A DNA stretch of 39,346 nt from Marinobacterium weihaiense (GCF_019061305.1 NZ_JAHQZT010000023.1:1-39346), one strand, 5' to 3'. Counted from the first letter of the stretch, positions 24,308 through 33,556 are shown. The notes: a model not told the origin generated them from the letters alone. Made by a program: numbers and translations.

Positions 24308-26518
24308 TTACAGCGGCTGCAGGTTGGCGAAGCCGACCACCAGCCACTTACTGCCCACCTCTTCAAAGTTCACCTGTACCCGTGCCTTGGGGCCGCTGCC
24401 TTCAAAGTTGGTCACCATGCCGGCGCCGAATTTGGGATGCATCACGGCCTGGCCCAGGCTTAGATTGGTGCTTGGCACCTCGGCGCTGGACAGGGAAGAG
24501 CCGCCGCCAAAGAGGCTGCTGGGCGAGTCCTGCTGGGCACCGTAGGGGCGGCGTACGGTGGCATTCAGGCGCACCTCTTCGATCAGTTCGGTCGGGATCT
24601 CGTTGACGAAGCGGGATACCCGGTTGAAGGTTTCCTTGCCGTGCAGGCGGCGTGATTCGGCATAGGTGATATGCAGCTTCTGCATGGCGCGGGTGATGCC
24701 CACGTAGCAAAGGCGGCGTTCCTCTTCCAGACGGCCCGGCTCTTCCACCGACATACTGTGCGGGAACAGCCCCTCTTCCATGCCGGCCAGGAACACCAGT
24801 GGAAATTCCAGGCCCTTGGCTGAGTGTAGGGTCATCAGCTGTACGCTGTCGGTGTTGACGTCGGCCTGGGTTTCGCCGGCATCCAGTGCCGCCTGGTCGA
24901 GGAAGGCCGCCAGCGGCGAGTTGAAGCCCTCGTCATTGTCATCCTGCCACTGGCCCATGAACTGGCGGGTGGCGGTAATCAGCTCTTCCAGGTTTTCGAG
25001 GCGCGACTGGGCCTTTTCGCCCTTTTCCTTTTCATGGTGCTGGATCAGGCCGGAACGCTCGATCACATGCTCGGTCTGTTCGTGCAGCTCAACCTCTTGA
25101 GTGTCGATATCCATCTGGTTGACCAGGTCGATAAAGGTCTGCAGCGCGTTATTGGCCCGCGCCGGCAGGGTGCGCAGTTCGGTGATCTCGTTGGCGGCCC
25201 GCCACATGGAGATATTCTCGCCACGGGCATGTTCACGGATCGCTTCGATGGTGCGAGTGCCGATGCCGCGGGTGGGCACGTTGATGATTCGTTCCACGGC
25301 GGTGTCGTCGTCGCGGTTGGCGATCAGTTTCAGGTAGGCCAGAGCGTTCTTGATCTCCAGCCGGTCGTAGAAGCGCTGGCCGCCGTAGATGCGGTAGGGC
25401 ATGCCGGCCCGGATCAGCATCTCCTCCAGTACCCGCGACTGGGCGTTGGAGCGATACAGAATGGCGGACTCGTCGCGGCGGTTGCCCTCTTCGACCCATT
25501 TCTGGATCTGATCGACGATGAAACGCGCCTCGTCCTGTTCGTTGAAGGCGCTGTATAGCGAGATCGGCTCGCCTTCGCCCAGCTCGGTCCACAGCTGTTT
25601 GCCGAGACGGCCGAAGTTGTTCTGAATTACCGCGTTGGCGGCCTGCAGAATGGTGCCGGTGGAGCGGTAGTTCTGCTCCAGACGGATGGTTTCGGTACCG
25701 GGGAAATGTTCTTCCAGGTGCTGGATATTCTCGATGCGGGCGCCGCGCCAGCCGTAGATCGACTGGTCGTCATCGCCCACCGCCATCAGTTTATTCTCGC
25801 CTTCGCACAACAGGCGCAGCCAGGCGTACTGGATGGCGTTGGTGTCCTGGAACTCGTCCACCAGCACGTAGCGGAAACGCTCGCGGTAGTGCGCCAGCAG
25901 CTGGGGGGCCCGGTCGCGCAGTAGCTCCAGTGCGCGCAGCAGCAGTTCGCCGAAGTCGATCATGCCGCCACGTTCGCAGGCATCTTCGTAGGCTTCGTAC
26001 ACCCGGATCATCATCGTCTGGTAGGGATCGCCGGTACGCTCGATATGGACGCTGCGCAGGCCTTCATCCTTCTGCGCATTGATGAACCACTGAAACTGGC
26101 GGGCCGGCCAGCGGCTGTCGTCCAGATTCATCTCTTTGCACAACCGCTTGAGCAGGCGTAGCTGGTCATCGCTGTCCATGATCTGGAAATTGTCGCGCAG
26201 ACCAGCATCACGCCAGTGGGCGCGCAGCAGGCGATGCGCCAGGCCGTGGAAGGTGCCCACCCACATGCCGTGGGTGTTGATGCCCAGCAGGTGCTCGATA
26301 CGCCCGCGCATCTCGCGCGCCGCCTTGTTGGTAAAGGTGACTGCCATAATTGAGTAGGGCGAGAGACCTTCAGTCTCGATCAGCCAGGCAATACGGTGGA
26401 CCAGTACGCGCGTTTTGCCGGAACCGGCGCCGGCCAGTACCAGCAGGTTTTTCACGTCAGCGGTAACAGCTTGACGCTGGTGGTCGTTGAGCGAGTCGAT
26501 GATGTGTGTAACGTCCAT
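24308..26518 (-). CDS. uvrD: DNA helicase II UvrD
   Basis: A 736-residue superfamily 1A 3'-5' helicase for nucleotide excision and mismatch repair. Motifs in order: Q motif LNDHQRQAV, Walker A AGAGSGKT, Ia TFTNKAA, II VDEFQDTN, III GDDDQSIYGWRGA, IV QNYRST, V MTLHSAKGLEF and VI YVGITRAM. The C-terminal Tudor-like domain (VMHPKFGAGMVTNFEGSG) is present. The frame opens at 26587, but MDVTHIIDSLNDHQRQAV matches the E. coli UvrD start, so 26518 is taken, with AGG just upstream. It is the last gene of the DUF2782-thrB-membrane protein strand, but a hairpin at 26554-26573 separates it from them. Confidence 0.97.
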   Translation of the reverse strand: MDVTHIIDSLNDHQRQAVTADVKNLLVLAGAGSGKTRVLVHRIAWLIETEGLSPYSIMAVTFTNKAAREMRGRIEHLLGINTHGMWVGTFHGLAHRLLRAHWRDAGLRDNFQIMDSDDQLRLLKRLCKEMNLDDSRWPARQFQWFINAQKDEGLRSVHIERTGDPYQTMMIRVYEAYEDACERGGMIDFGELLLRALELLRDRAPQLLAHYRERFRYVLVDEFQDTNAIQYAWLRLLCEGENKLMAVGDDDQSIYGWRGARIENIQHLEEHFPGTETIRLEQNYRSTGTILQAANAVIQNNFGRLGKQLWTELGEGEPISLYSAFNEQDEARFIVDQIQKWVEEGNRRDESAILYRSNAQSRVLEEMLIRAGMPYRIYGGQRFYDRLEIKNALAYLKLIANRDDDTAVERIINVPTRGIGTRTIEAIREHARGENISMWRAANEITELRTLPARANNALQTFIDLVNQMDIDTQEVELHEQTEHVIERSGLIQHHEKEKGEKAQSRLENLEELITATRQFMGQWQDDNDEGFNSPLAAFLDQAALDAGETQADVNTDSVQLMTLHSAKGLEFPLVFLAGMEEGLFPHSMSVEEPGRLEEERRLCYVGITRAMQKLHITYAESRRLHGKETFNRVSRFVNEIPTELIEEVRLNATVRRPYGAQQDSPSSLFGGGSSLSSAEVPSTNLSLGQAVMHPKFGAGMVTNFEGSGPKARVQVNFEEVGSKWLVVGFANLQPL

Positions 26519-26549
26519 AGGGCCTGCAAGCGATTGAGCGTTGTAATGT

Positions 26550-26573
26550 AAAACGCCGGCCGCGTGGCCGGCG
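26550..26573 (-). terminator. Terminator between the 106-aa membrane protein gene and uvrD
   Basis: The arms CGCCGGCC (26554-26561) and GGCCGGCG (26566-26573) enclose a 4-base loop. On the minus strand TTTTAC follows. It lies 47 bp after the stop of the small membrane protein and 35 bp before uvrD. Any uvrD promoter must lie at or within this element, or reading-through must occur. Confidence 0.7.
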
Positions 26574-26619
26574 CCATGGTGACGCATCCCTGGGGTGCCG
26601 CCGGATGCGGCTGCGCCTG

Positions 26620-26940
26620 TTAGTCCTTGTTGGCCGGTACGGTTTCACCCAGGCGGTCGTACTTGGGCATTTCGTCCAGCAGGGTGATACGGCGGAAGCC
26701 GCGCGACAGCCGCACCGGACGCGCAGCTTCCCAGGCAACCTTAAAGCCGCGCCAGAGCATCTGCAGCAGATAGCACAGAATGCCGAAGCACCAGATCCAG
26801 AAATAGTGCTTCATGTCTTCCAATGTGACCGGGCGCTGGCGGTAATGACGCGCCAGAATGCCGATTACCAATACGGTGCTGAGAATCAGATAGACGCCCA
26901 GCAGGCCGCCGAAAATCTGTTCCAGTGTATGCAGAAGCAT
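26620..26940 (-). CDS. Small two-helix membrane protein, unknown function
   Basis: A 106-residue protein with two predicted membrane helices (about 9-29 and 45-63), each hydrophobic with aromatic ends (HYFWIWCFGILCYLLQML). A basic cytoplasmic tail follows (RPVRLSRGFRRITLLDEMP). AAGGAGAACCCCG precedes the ATG. I do not recognise the family. It sits between thrB (94 bp upstream) and uvrD on the same strand. Small conserved membrane proteins beside uvrD are common in this group of bacteria, but I cannot name this one. Confidence 0.75.
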   Translation of the reverse strand: MLLHTLEQIFGGLLGVYLILSTVLVIGILARHYRQRPVTLEDMKHYFWIWCFGILCYLLQMLWRGFKVAWEAARPVRLSRGFRRITLLDEMPKYDRLGETVPANKD

Positions 26941-27034
26941 CGGGGTTCTCCTTCCTTGCAGAGTGAATGATGGCGTGATGCCGTTAGTGTCCCGTGGTTA
27001 TCGCCAGGCCATTATACCCTGTCCGTCCCGGCTG

Positions 27035-28009
27035 TCAGGCCAGGGACGCGGGGTGGGCAATGCGCTGCAGCAGAATACGGCGAAACTCGTCCGGATCTTT
27101 CAACTTGGTGCTGATACCGCTGCGCGCTGCCTGTTCGATGCCCAGCCAGGGAATCAGCCGTGACAGCCAGAAACGCATGGCCGCGGTACGGGTCAGCGTA
27201 GGCCAGGCGGCGGCCTCTTCGTCGCTGAAGGGGCGAACATCGGCGTAGGCACGGGTCAGGGCCTGTTCGCGCCTCGGGTCGACCCGGCCCTGGGCATCGG
27301 TACACCAGTCGTTGGCCACGATCGCCAGATCAAACAGCAGAAACGCGGTGGCCGCATTGTAGATATCCAGAATACCTTCAAGCCGATCATCGACAAACAG
27401 TGCGTTGTCGTGGAACAGGTCGCCGTGGATGGTGCCCAACGGCAGGCCAAAGGGACGTTCGCGCAGGGTATCGAACAGCGCCACTTCCTGTTGCAGTAGC
27501 TCGGCATCTTCGGGGCTGAGGCGATGACGAATGGCCTGGCTTTCACGGCGCCACCAGAATACACCGCGCTGGGCCTGGCGGCGCAGATAGAAATCTTCAC
27601 CGGCCAGGTGGAAGCGGGCCAGCGCTGCGCCGATCTCCTCGCAGTGGGCGGCACTGATCTGTTCGCGATCCAGGTGATGGCCGTGGAAACGAGGCTGGAA
27701 AAATGCAGGCTTGCCGCACAACTGCTTCAGCGCGATACCGTTGCGATCCTTGATCGCATGAGGCACTGGCACCTGGCGTGCTTGCAGCCATTGGCCCAGC
27801 TCGACGAAGAAGGGCGTCTCGTCCTGGCCCAGTTCTTCGAACAGCGTCAGCACGTAATCAATGTGCTGACCTGCCCGGTCCAGGGTAACGAAAAAGTTGC
27901 TGTTTTCGATGCCGCCCTCGATACCGGTGAAATCCACCAATTGCCCGAGGTCGTAGTCCTCAAGCAGAGCATCAAGCTGGGCATGTGTGATCTGAGTATA
28001 AACGGCCAA
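27035..28009 (-). CDS. thrB: Homoserine kinase ThrB (aminoglycoside-phosphotransferase-like type)
   Basis: A 324-residue enzyme that phosphorylates homoserine in threonine synthesis. It belongs to the choline-kinase/APH fold type found in Pseudomonas, not the GHMP type of E. coli. Signature segments are GIEGGIENSNFFVTL near the N-terminus, the catalytic loop TIHGDLFHDNALF (about 195-207) and the metal-binding ILDIYNAA. The start codon is TTG: the segment AVYTQITHAQLDALLEDYDLG begins directly after it and aligns with the family N-terminus. It follows the DUF2782 gene by 6 bp. This is the same gene order (polA, DUF2782, thrB) as in Pseudomonas. Confidence 0.93.
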   Translation of the reverse strand: MAVYTQITHAQLDALLEDYDLGQLVDFTGIEGGIENSNFFVTLDRAGQHIDYVLTLFEELGQDETPFFVELGQWLQARQVPVPHAIKDRNGIALKQLCGKPAFFQPRFHGHHLDREQISAAHCEEIGAALARFHLAGEDFYLRRQAQRGVFWWRRESQAIRHRLSPEDAELLQQEVALFDTLRERPFGLPLGTIHGDLFHDNALFVDDRLEGILDIYNAATAFLLFDLAIVANDWCTDAQGRVDPRREQALTRAYADVRPFSDEEAAAWPTLTRTAAMRFWLSRLIPWLGIEQAARSGISTKLKDPDEFRRILLQRIAHPASLA

Positions 28010-28015
28010 GGTCGG

Positions 28016-28297
28016 TTACCAGCGGAAGATGACCCATTTCGGAATCAGCAGCTGCGATTCCTCCACGCGAATGAATTTTTGTGAGCCCTCGGCCGGTACC
28101 AGATAGTAGGGCGCCCCTGCCTTGGGTACGACCTTGATCTCTTTCAACTGACCATTGATGGTGTATTCATAATAGGTATTGTCGCCATCGTGGGTGATGG
28201 TAATTTCCGGTTCGGTCAGGGCCGGATCGTCCACCACTTCGGCCTGGGCCAGTGGTGATAGCGCCAGCAGCGCAGCCAGCGTCAGTTTTTTCAGCAT
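28016..28297 (-). CDS. DUF2782-family exported protein
   Basis: A 93-residue protein with a signal peptide (LTLAALLALSPLAQA) and a small beta domain (EITITHDGDNTYYEYTINGQLKEIKVVPKAGAPYYLV), ending in PKWVIFRW. The pattern and its place beside thrB and polA match DUF2782. Function is unknown; location is periplasmic. It is the first gene of the minus-strand thrB unit and is divergent from polA. Confidence 0.88.
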   Translation of the reverse strand: MLKKLTLAALLALSPLAQAEVVDDPALTEPEITITHDGDNTYYEYTINGQLKEIKVVPKAGAPYYLVPAEGSQKFIRVEESQLLIPKWVIFRW

Positions 28298-28310
28298 CGT
28301 TGCGTCCCAA

Positions 28311-28340
28311 TTGGTTAGTCGGGGTCGAATTGTCTATGAT
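28311..28340 (+). promoter_or_regulatory. Promoter for polA
   Basis: TTGGTT (28311-28316) and TATGAT (28335-28340) are separated by 18 bp, with the start codon 57-58 bp further on. It lies in the divergent gap between the DUF2782 gene and polA. Confidence 0.5.
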
Positions 28341-28396
28341 TGTGGGCCTTGTCGCAGGCACGAACAACCCCTCGAAACAGATATATGGATACTCCC

Positions 28397-31141
28397 ATGA
28401 GCGAACAGCACGCCCCAGTCATTCTGGTAGATGGCTCCTCCTACCTCTATCGCGCTTTCTTTGCCTCCCAGCAGGCGGATCTGCGCACTGCTGACGGTAC
28501 CCCCACCGGCGCCATCCGTGTGGTGACCTCCATGCTCAAGCGGTTGCTCAAGGAGTATCCCGATAGTCCAGTGGCGGTGATCTTTGATGCCAAGGGCAAA
28601 ACCTTCCGCGACGACATCTATGCTGAGTATAAGTCACACCGCCCGCCGATGCCGGATGACCTGCGCAGCCAGGTGGAGCCGATCCACGCCATCATTCGCG
28701 CCATGGGGCTGCCGCTATTTGTCGAGGAAGGGGTGGAAGCGGATGATGTCATCGGCACTCTGGCGCGGCAGGCCAGTGAGTCCGGCCGTGCGGTGATCAT
28801 CTCCACCGGTGACAAGGATATGGCTCAGCTGGTGGATGAGCATGTCACCCTGATCAACACCATGAACGACAGCAAAATGGATGCGGCCGGAGTCGAGGAA
28901 AAGTTCGGTGTGCCGCCGCATCTGGTCATCGACCTGCTGGCACTGCAGGGCGACAAGGTCGATAACATCCCCGGCGTGCCGGGGGTCGGCGAAAAGACTG
29001 CATTGGCGCTGCTGCAAGGGATCGGCGGTATCAGCGATCTGTATGAAAACCTGGACAAGATTCCGGCACTGGGTTTTCGCGGTGCCAAGACCATGCCGAA
29101 GAAGCTGGAGGATAATCGCGAAGCGGCCGAGCTGTCCTACCTGCTGGCGACGATCAAGACCGATGTGCCGCTGCACATCTCCCTGCACGACATCGCCCTG
29201 CCCACGCCTGAACCGGCACAACTGGTGGAGCTATTCAGGCAATTTGAGTTCAAGAGCTGGGTGCGCGAGCTGGAGGCCGGAGATGCCGAGGAGCTGGGGG
29301 CCGATGAGCCGGTCGAATCCGCAGACGCTATCGAAACCGAATATGAAACGGTACTGACCTGGGAGGCGTTCGAAGCCTGGCTGGAAAAGCTCACGGCCGC
29401 CGGCGAGTTCGCCTTCGATACCGAGACCACCAGCCTGAACTACATGGAAGCCCAGCTGGTCGGCGTGTCTTTTGCCGTTGAGGTTGGCAAGGCCGCCTAT
29501 GTGCCGCTGGCGCATGATTACATGGGCGCGCCGGAACAGCTGGACCGCGCTGAAGTGTTGGCCCGGTTGAAACCGCTGCTGGAAGACCCGGCGTTGAAAA
29601 AGATCGGCCAGCACATCAAGTACGATATGAACGTGTTGCGCCACTACGGTATCGAGCTGCAGGGCATCGGTGCCGACACCATGCTGGAATCCTACGTGCT
29701 CAACTCCACCGCCAGTCGCCATGACATGGATACCCTGGCGGAGCGTCATCTGGGCGTGACCACCACCAGCTTTGAAACCATTGCCGGCAAGGGCAAGAAA
29801 CAGCTGACCTTCAACCAGATCGAGCTGGAACAGGCCGCACCCTATGCGGCGGAAGATGCCGATATCACCCTGCGCCTGCATCAGAAACTGCAGCCGCAGT
29901 TGGCCGCCGAGGGCGAGTTGCTGAAGGTGTTCGACGAGATCGAGCGTCCGCTGATCCCAGTGCTGGCGCGCATGGAATACCGTGGTGCCCTGATTGATGC
30001 CACTATTCTGGGCGAACAGAGCCGGGAACTGGAGCAGCGCCTGGGCGAAATCGAGCAGGAAGCCTTCGAGCTGGCCGGTGAGGAGTTCAACCTCAATTCC
30101 ACCAAGCAGTTGCAGACGATTCTGTTCGACAAGATGGGCCTGCCGGTGAAGAAGAAGACCCCCAAGGGCGCACCATCCACCGCCGAAGAGGTCCTGCAGG
30201 AGCTGGCGCTGGACTACCCGCTGCCCAAACTGTTGATCGAGCAGCGCGGCCTGAGCAAACTCAAGAGCACCTATACCGACAAGTTGCCGTTGATGATCAA
30301 CCCGGCGACCGGTCGTATCCATACCTCCTACCACCAGGCGGTGACGGCGACCGGTCGTCTGTCATCGTCCGAGCCCAACCTGCAGAACATCCCGGTGCGT
30401 ACCCCCGAGGGGCGTCGCATCCGTCATGCTTTTATCGCGCCCGAGGGCTATAAAATCATTGCGGCGGATTATTCACAGATTGAGCTGCGCATTATGGCGC
30501 ACCTGTCCGGTGATGAAGGCCTGTTGAATGCCTTCCGCCACGGAGAAGATATCCACAAGGCGACTGCGGCGGAGGTGTTCGGCACCACTGTGGATAACGT
30601 CACCAGTGACCAGCGCCGCAGTGCCAAGGCGATCAACTTCGGTCTGATCTACGGTATGTCCGCCTTTGGCTTGGCCAAACAGCTGGGTATCGGTAACAAA
30701 GAAGCGGGTACTTATATCGAGCACTACTTCACCACCTACCCGGGTGTGCAACGCTACATGGACGAAACTCGCACCCAGGCGCGTGATCGGGGTTACGTTG
30801 AAACCCTGTTCGGCCGTCGCCTCTACCTGCCGGATATCAACAACCGCAACCCGATGAAGCGCCAGGCGGCGGAGCGTACCGCGATCAATGCGCCCATGCA
30901 GGGTACGGCGGCGGATATCATCAAATGGGCCATGATTGCAGTGGATAACTGGTTGGAGCAGGGGACAATGGATGCACGTATGATTATGCAGGTTCACGAT
31001 GAGTTGATCTTCGAGGTGCGCGAGAGTGAGGTGGATAACTTTTGTGCACAGCTCAAGCCGCTGATGGAAAATGCCGCCGAACTGGCGGTGCCCCTGCTGG
31101 TGGATGCCGGTATCGGTGACAACTGGGAGCAGGCGCATTGA
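28397..31141 (+). CDS. polA: DNA polymerase I
   Basis: A 914-residue polymerase for repair and Okazaki-fragment processing. The N-terminal 5' nuclease domain starts with [15 protein letters not shown] and contains [11 protein letters not shown] and VPGVGEKTA. The 3'-5' exonuclease domain is intact, with FDTETTSL (Exo I), [11 protein letters not shown] (Exo II) and [10 protein letters not shown] (Exo III). Polymerase motif A is [13 protein letters not shown] is [14 protein letters not shown] and C is [10 protein letters not shown]. Length is close to E. coli Pol I (928). An in-frame ATG at 28385 is also possible; neither has a strong Shine-Dalgarno, and [13 protein letters not shown] fits the family start better. 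A DnaA-box-like TGTGGATAA occurs inside the gene near 30590. Confidence 0.96.
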   Translation: MSEQHAPVILVDGSSYLYRAFFASQQADLRTADGTPTGAIRVVTSMLKRLLKEYPDSPVAVIFDAKGKTFRDDIYAEYKSHRPPMPDDLRSQVEPIHAIIRAMGLPLFVEEGVEADDVIGTLARQASESGRAVIISTGDKDMAQLVDEHVTLINTMNDSKMDAAGVEEKFGVPPHLVIDLLALQGDKVDNIPGVPGVGEKTALALLQGIGGISDLYENLDKIPALGFRGAKTMPKKLEDNREAAELSYLLATIKTDVPLHISLHDIALPTPEPAQLVELFRQFEFKSWVRELEAGDAEELGADEPVESADAIETEYETVLTWEAFEAWLEKLTAAGEFAFDTETTSLNYMEAQLVGVSFAVEVGKAAYVPLAHDYMGAPEQLDRAEVLARLKPLLEDPALKKIGQHIKYDMNVLRHYGIELQGIGADTMLESYVLNSTASRHDMDTLAERHLGVTTTSFETIAGKGKKQLTFNQIELEQAAPYAAEDADITLRLHQKLQPQLAAEGELLKVFDEIERPLIPVLARMEYRGALIDATILGEQSRELEQRLGEIEQEAFELAGEEFNLNSTKQLQTILFDKMGLPVKKKTPKGAPSTAEEVLQELALDYPLPKLLIEQRGLSKLKSTYTDKLPLMINPATGRIHTSYHQAVTATGRLSSSEPNLQNIPVRTPEGRRIRHAFIAPEGYKIIAADYSQIELRIMAHLSGDEGLLNAFRHGEDIHKATAAEVFGTTVDNVTSDQRRSAKAINFGLIYGMSAFGLAKQLGIGNKEAGTYIEHYFTTYPGVQRYMDETRTQARDRGYVETLFGRRLYLPDINNRNPMKRQAAERTAINAPMQGTAADIIKWAMIAVDNWLEQGTMDARMIMQVHDELIFEVRESEVDNFCAQLKPLMENAAELAVPLLVDAGIGDNWEQAH

Positions 31142-31160
31142 TCTTTTATTGATCACTGGT

Positions 31161-31186
31161 GAACTTTTCGTGCATGAAAGGTCACA
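31161..31186 (+). promoter_or_regulatory. Candidate sigma-E/AlgU-type promoter in the polA-engB gap
   Basis: GAACTT (31161-31166) is a perfect sigma-E family -35. After 15 bp stands TCACA (31182-31186), a partial match to the -10 (TCTGA). The expected start, about 31192, coincides with the first base region of a 12-bp stem. The Pseudomonas sRNA ErsA from the same gap is AlgU-dependent, which is why this element was looked for. Confidence 0.45.
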
Positions 31187-31190
31187 TTAA

Positions 31191-31299
31191 ATGAGCCGTA
31201 CGGTGATACCTATCGCTTGTGCCAGCGTGGCGTGCGGCTCATCTGTCATGACATCCTTTGCCCCGGCTGTGGTATCCCCTTCTCCAGCCGGGGCTTTTA
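31191..31299 (+). ncRNA. Candidate small RNA between polA and engB (Spot 42/ErsA position)
   Basis: The unit is about 105 bases. A 12-bp stem with one G-T pair (31191-31202 with 31231-31242) encloses a 28-base loop that can fold further. A single-stranded pyrimidine-containing linker follows (about 31243-31259), then a strong 10-bp terminator stem (31260-31269 with 31285-31294) and TTTTAT. There is no plausible reading frame. The polA-engB gap holds Spot 42 in E. coli and ErsA in P. aeruginosa. Primary sequence homology to either is not claimed. The terminator overlaps the engB stop, so it also caps engB from the other side. Confidence 0.55.
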
Positions 31300-31300
31300 T
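31260..31300 (+). terminator. Rho-independent terminator of the polA-engB gap
   Basis: GCCCCGGCTG pairs with CAGCCGGGGC over 10 bp with a 15-base loop, then TTTTAT. The T run shows plus-strand direction. It ends either the candidate sRNA, polA read-through, or both. Confidence 0.85.
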
Positions 31301-31947
31301 GTTGTCGGCTCGGCGCCTCCTTCCGTCAGGTCTGCCAGCAGCCAGCTGTTGATGCGCTGGCGCAACTGATCGACACCGGTATTCTTCAATGCCGAAAAGG
31401 TCTGTACGCTGACCTTGTCACCCAAGCGCTCCTTCAATGTTTTCTTCACTTGCAGCAGGGTGTTTTTGGCCGGGCCACGCTTGAGCTTGTCTTCTTTGGT
31501 CAGCAATACATGCAGGGGTACGCCGGTGGCTTCGCACCAATGCACCATCATTTCGTCGAACTCTTTCATCGGGTGGCGTATGTCCATCACCAGCACCACG
31601 CCACGCAGGCTTTCACGATGCTGGAGGTAGGCATCCAGGTGGCGCTGCCAGTGCTGTTTCATCGCGACCGGCACCTTGGCATAGCCGTAGCCGGGCAGGT
31701 CGACAATCTTCAGGCCGTCGATGTTGAGGCTGAAAAAGTTGATCAACTGGGTCCGTCCGGGCGTTTTTGACGTACGAGCAAGAGCGTTCTGCTGCGTTAG
31801 CGCGTTGATGGCACTGGACTTGCCGGCATTGGAACGCCCGGCAAACGCCACCTCGGCACCGGTGTCGGGCGGGCACTGGTCAAGACGTGCCGCGCTGATC
31901 TCGAAGCGGGCGAGGTTGTAATGGATTACGGGCTCTAAGGTTGACAT
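31297..31947 (-). CDS. engB: Ribosome biogenesis GTPase EngB (YihA/YsxC)
   Basis: A 216-residue TrmE-Era-EngA-EngB family GTPase needed for large ribosomal subunit assembly. The motifs are G1 GRSNAGKS, G2 region [13 protein letters not shown]3 [11 protein letters not shown]4 TKED (where the family often has TKAD) and G5 FSALK. The frame could open at a GTG at 31968, but the ATG at 31947 ([16 protein letters not shown]) fits the family length. Neither site has a strong Shine-Dalgarno. It is convergent with polA across the candidate sRNA and divergent from the cytochrome c4 gene. Confidence 0.95.
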   Translation of the reverse strand: MSTLEPVIHYNLARFEISAARLDQCPPDTGAEVAFAGRSNAGKSSAINALTQQNALARTSKTPGRTQLINFFSLNIDGLKIVDLPGYGYAKVPVAMKQHWQRHLDAYLQHRESLRGVVLVMDIRHPMKEFDEMMVHWCEATGVPLHVLLTKEDKLKRGPAKNTLLQVKKTLKERLGDKVSVQTFSALKNTGVDQLRQRINSWLLADLTEGGAEPTT

Positions 31948-31984
31948 GATGCGGGACTCGCTGGCCACAAACTGAACATATCCG

Positions 31985-32014
31985 TTCCAGTCTGTGGGGA
32001 TATTGGTTTATAAT
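31985..32014 (+). promoter_or_regulatory. Candidate promoter for cytochrome c4
   Basis: A perfect TATAAT (32009-32014) follows TTCCAG (31985-31990, weak -35) by 18 bp. The implied leader would be about 125 bases and begins with an 8-bp inverted repeat, GCCAATTT (32018-32025) and AAATTGGC (32067-32074). Confidence 0.4.
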
Positions 32015-32146
32015 GACGCCAATTTTACCCGCGAACAGAGTCTGTCTCCAGTCAGGGTAATAGTGGAAATTGGCCATTTCCGTTGTTCTTGCGTTGAATA
32101 GCGGGGATAAATACACATTTAGTCAAGCAAGAGTCTGGGTTAGTCA

Positions 32147-32749
32147 ATGAACAAACTACTGATCAGCTTACTGGTAAGCATCGGCCTCACCGGCGTCGCA
32201 CATGCGGCAGGTGATGCGGCTGCAGGCCAGGCCAAGACTGCTGTATGTACCGCCTGTCACAGCACAGACGGCAACAGTGTTGTAGGTAACTTCCCGAAGC
32301 TGGCTGGACAGGGTGAAAAATACCTGCTGAAACAGCTGAACGATATCAAGAGTGGCGCGCGCATGGTACCGGAAATGACCGGCCTGCTGACCAATCTGAG
32401 CGATCAGGACCTGGCAGACATCGCGGCATACTACGCCAGCAAGAACGTGACCTTGGGTCAGACGGCTGAAGACCAGGTTGAGCTGGGGCAGCGCATCTGG
32501 CGTGCGGGTATCGCCGAGAAGGGTGTCGCCGCCTGCACAGCATGCCACAGCCCGACCGGTCAGGGTATCGACAGTGCCGCCTACCCGGCGCTGAGCGGCC
32601 AGCATGCACAGTACGTCGAGTCCACGCTGAACAAGTTCAGCAAGGGTGAACGCAACAATGACCCGGCTGCGATGATGCGTGACATTGCATCCAAGCTGAG
32701 TACTGAAGAAATGAAAGCGGTCTCCCAGTACGTTCAGGGTCTGCACTGA
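32147..32749 (+). CDS. Dihaem cytochrome c4
   Basis: A 200-residue periplasmic cytochrome with a signal peptide ending AHAA. It has two haem domains, each with CTACH (about residues 34-38 and 128-132). The axial Met ligands are in RMVPEMTG and DPAAMMRDIA. Length and duplicated architecture are those of cytochrome c4, a carrier to cb-type oxidases. In Pseudomonas a c4 gene also lies between engB and dsbA. The terminator at 32776-32797 separates it from dsbA. Confidence 0.94.
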   Translation: MNKLLISLLVSIGLTGVAHAAGDAAAGQAKTAVCTACHSTDGNSVVGNFPKLAGQGEKYLLKQLNDIKSGARMVPEMTGLLTNLSDQDLADIAAYYASKNVTLGQTAEDQVELGQRIWRAGIAEKGVAACTACHSPTGQGIDSAAYPALSGQHAQYVESTLNKFSKGERNNDPAAMMRDIASKLSTEEMKAVSQYVQGLH

Positions 32750-32773
32750 CCCCGCGTTCTGATACCCGCTCAA

Positions 32774-32797
32774 GAGGCAGCTTCGGCTGCCTTTTTT
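32774..32797 (+). terminator. Terminator of the cytochrome c4 gene
   Basis: GGCAGC (32776-32781), loop TTCG and GCTGCC (32786-32791) are followed by TTTTTT. It lies about 25 bp after the stop. Confidence 0.93.
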
Positions 32798-32883
32798 ATG
32801 GCTGCAGGTTAAGTACGCTGAACTAAACTGAAGCGAAAGTGGTCTATTCGCGGACGCAATAACACGACAACAGGAATAAGCGC

Positions 32884-33507
32884 ATGTTGAAGAAACTGCT
32901 GATGACCGTGAGCCTGTCACTCATGGCCGCTCTTGCTTGGGCCGAAGAGTATCGTGCCGGCGAGCATTATTATGAATTGCCGTACCCGGTGAAAACCGTT
33001 GATGCGGGCAAAGTGGAAGTGACAGAGGCGTTTGGTTATCTCTGTCCGCACTGCAATACCTTCGAGCCGCTGCTGGAAAAATGGCGCAAGCAGCAGGCGG
33101 ATGACGTCGCTTTTGTAGGGCTGCCGGTGGTATTTGGCCGCAGCTGGGAGCCGCTTGCCCGTGCTTACTACGTGGCAGAACTGACCGACACGGTTGAAGC
33201 GTCACACCAGGCCATGTTCAATGCCATCCATCTGCAGCGTCAGCGTTTTACCGGTCCTGATGCCCTGGCCAAGTTCTACGCGCCGCTGGGTATTGAGCCG
33301 GATCAGTTCCACAAGCTGTATGATTCCTTTGCCGTCAACATGAAGCTCAAGCAGGGTGATTCCAAGCTGCGTGGTTATGAGATTACCGGCGTGCCCGCGA
33401 TGGTCGTCAACGGCAAATACCGGGTAACGGCCCAGTCTGCCGGTGGCCACAAGGCCATGCTCGACGTAGTCGACTACCTGGTCGAGAAAGAGCGCAACCA
33501 GCCCTGA
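32884..33507 (+). CDS. dsbA: Thiol:disulfide interchange protein DsbA
   Basis: A 207-residue periplasmic thioredoxin-fold oxidase that introduces disulfides into exported proteins. The signal peptide ends LAWA. The active site CPHC is in FGYLCPHCNTFEP, and the cis-proline is in TGVPAMVVNGKY. A helical insertion lies between them. It follows cytochrome c4 by 134 bp with its own leader, and has its own terminator. The pairing with a c4 cytochrome and a diguanylate cyclase matches the Pseudomonas order. Confidence 0.96.
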   Translation: MLKKLLMTVSLSLMAALAWAEEYRAGEHYYELPYPVKTVDAGKVEVTEAFGYLCPHCNTFEPLLEKWRKQQADDVAFVGLPVVFGRSWEPLARAYYVAELTDTVEASHQAMFNAIHLQRQRFTGPDALAKFYAPLGIEPDQFHKLYDSFAVNMKLKQGDSKLRGYEITGVPAMVVNGKYRVTAQSAGGHKAMLDVVDYLVEKERNQP

Positions 33508-33530
33508 TCTTTTGCTTGATCCAGCATAAC

Positions 33531-33556
33531 AAACCGCCTCTTGCAGGCGGTTTTTC
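33531..33556 (+). terminator. Terminator of dsbA
   Basis: AACCGCCT (33532-33539) pairs with AGGCGGTT (33545-33552) around a 5-base loop, followed by a T run. It lies 24 bp after the dsbA stop. Confidence 0.92.

Noticed and set aside
29231..30334. Long minus-strand frame (367 codons) inside polA
   Set aside because: It is fully opposite conserved polymerase motifs; the composition is that of a shadow frame.
30590..30602. Single perfect DnaA box (TGTGGATAA) inside polA
   Set aside because: One site in 39 kb of coding sequence is expected by chance and it has no companions.
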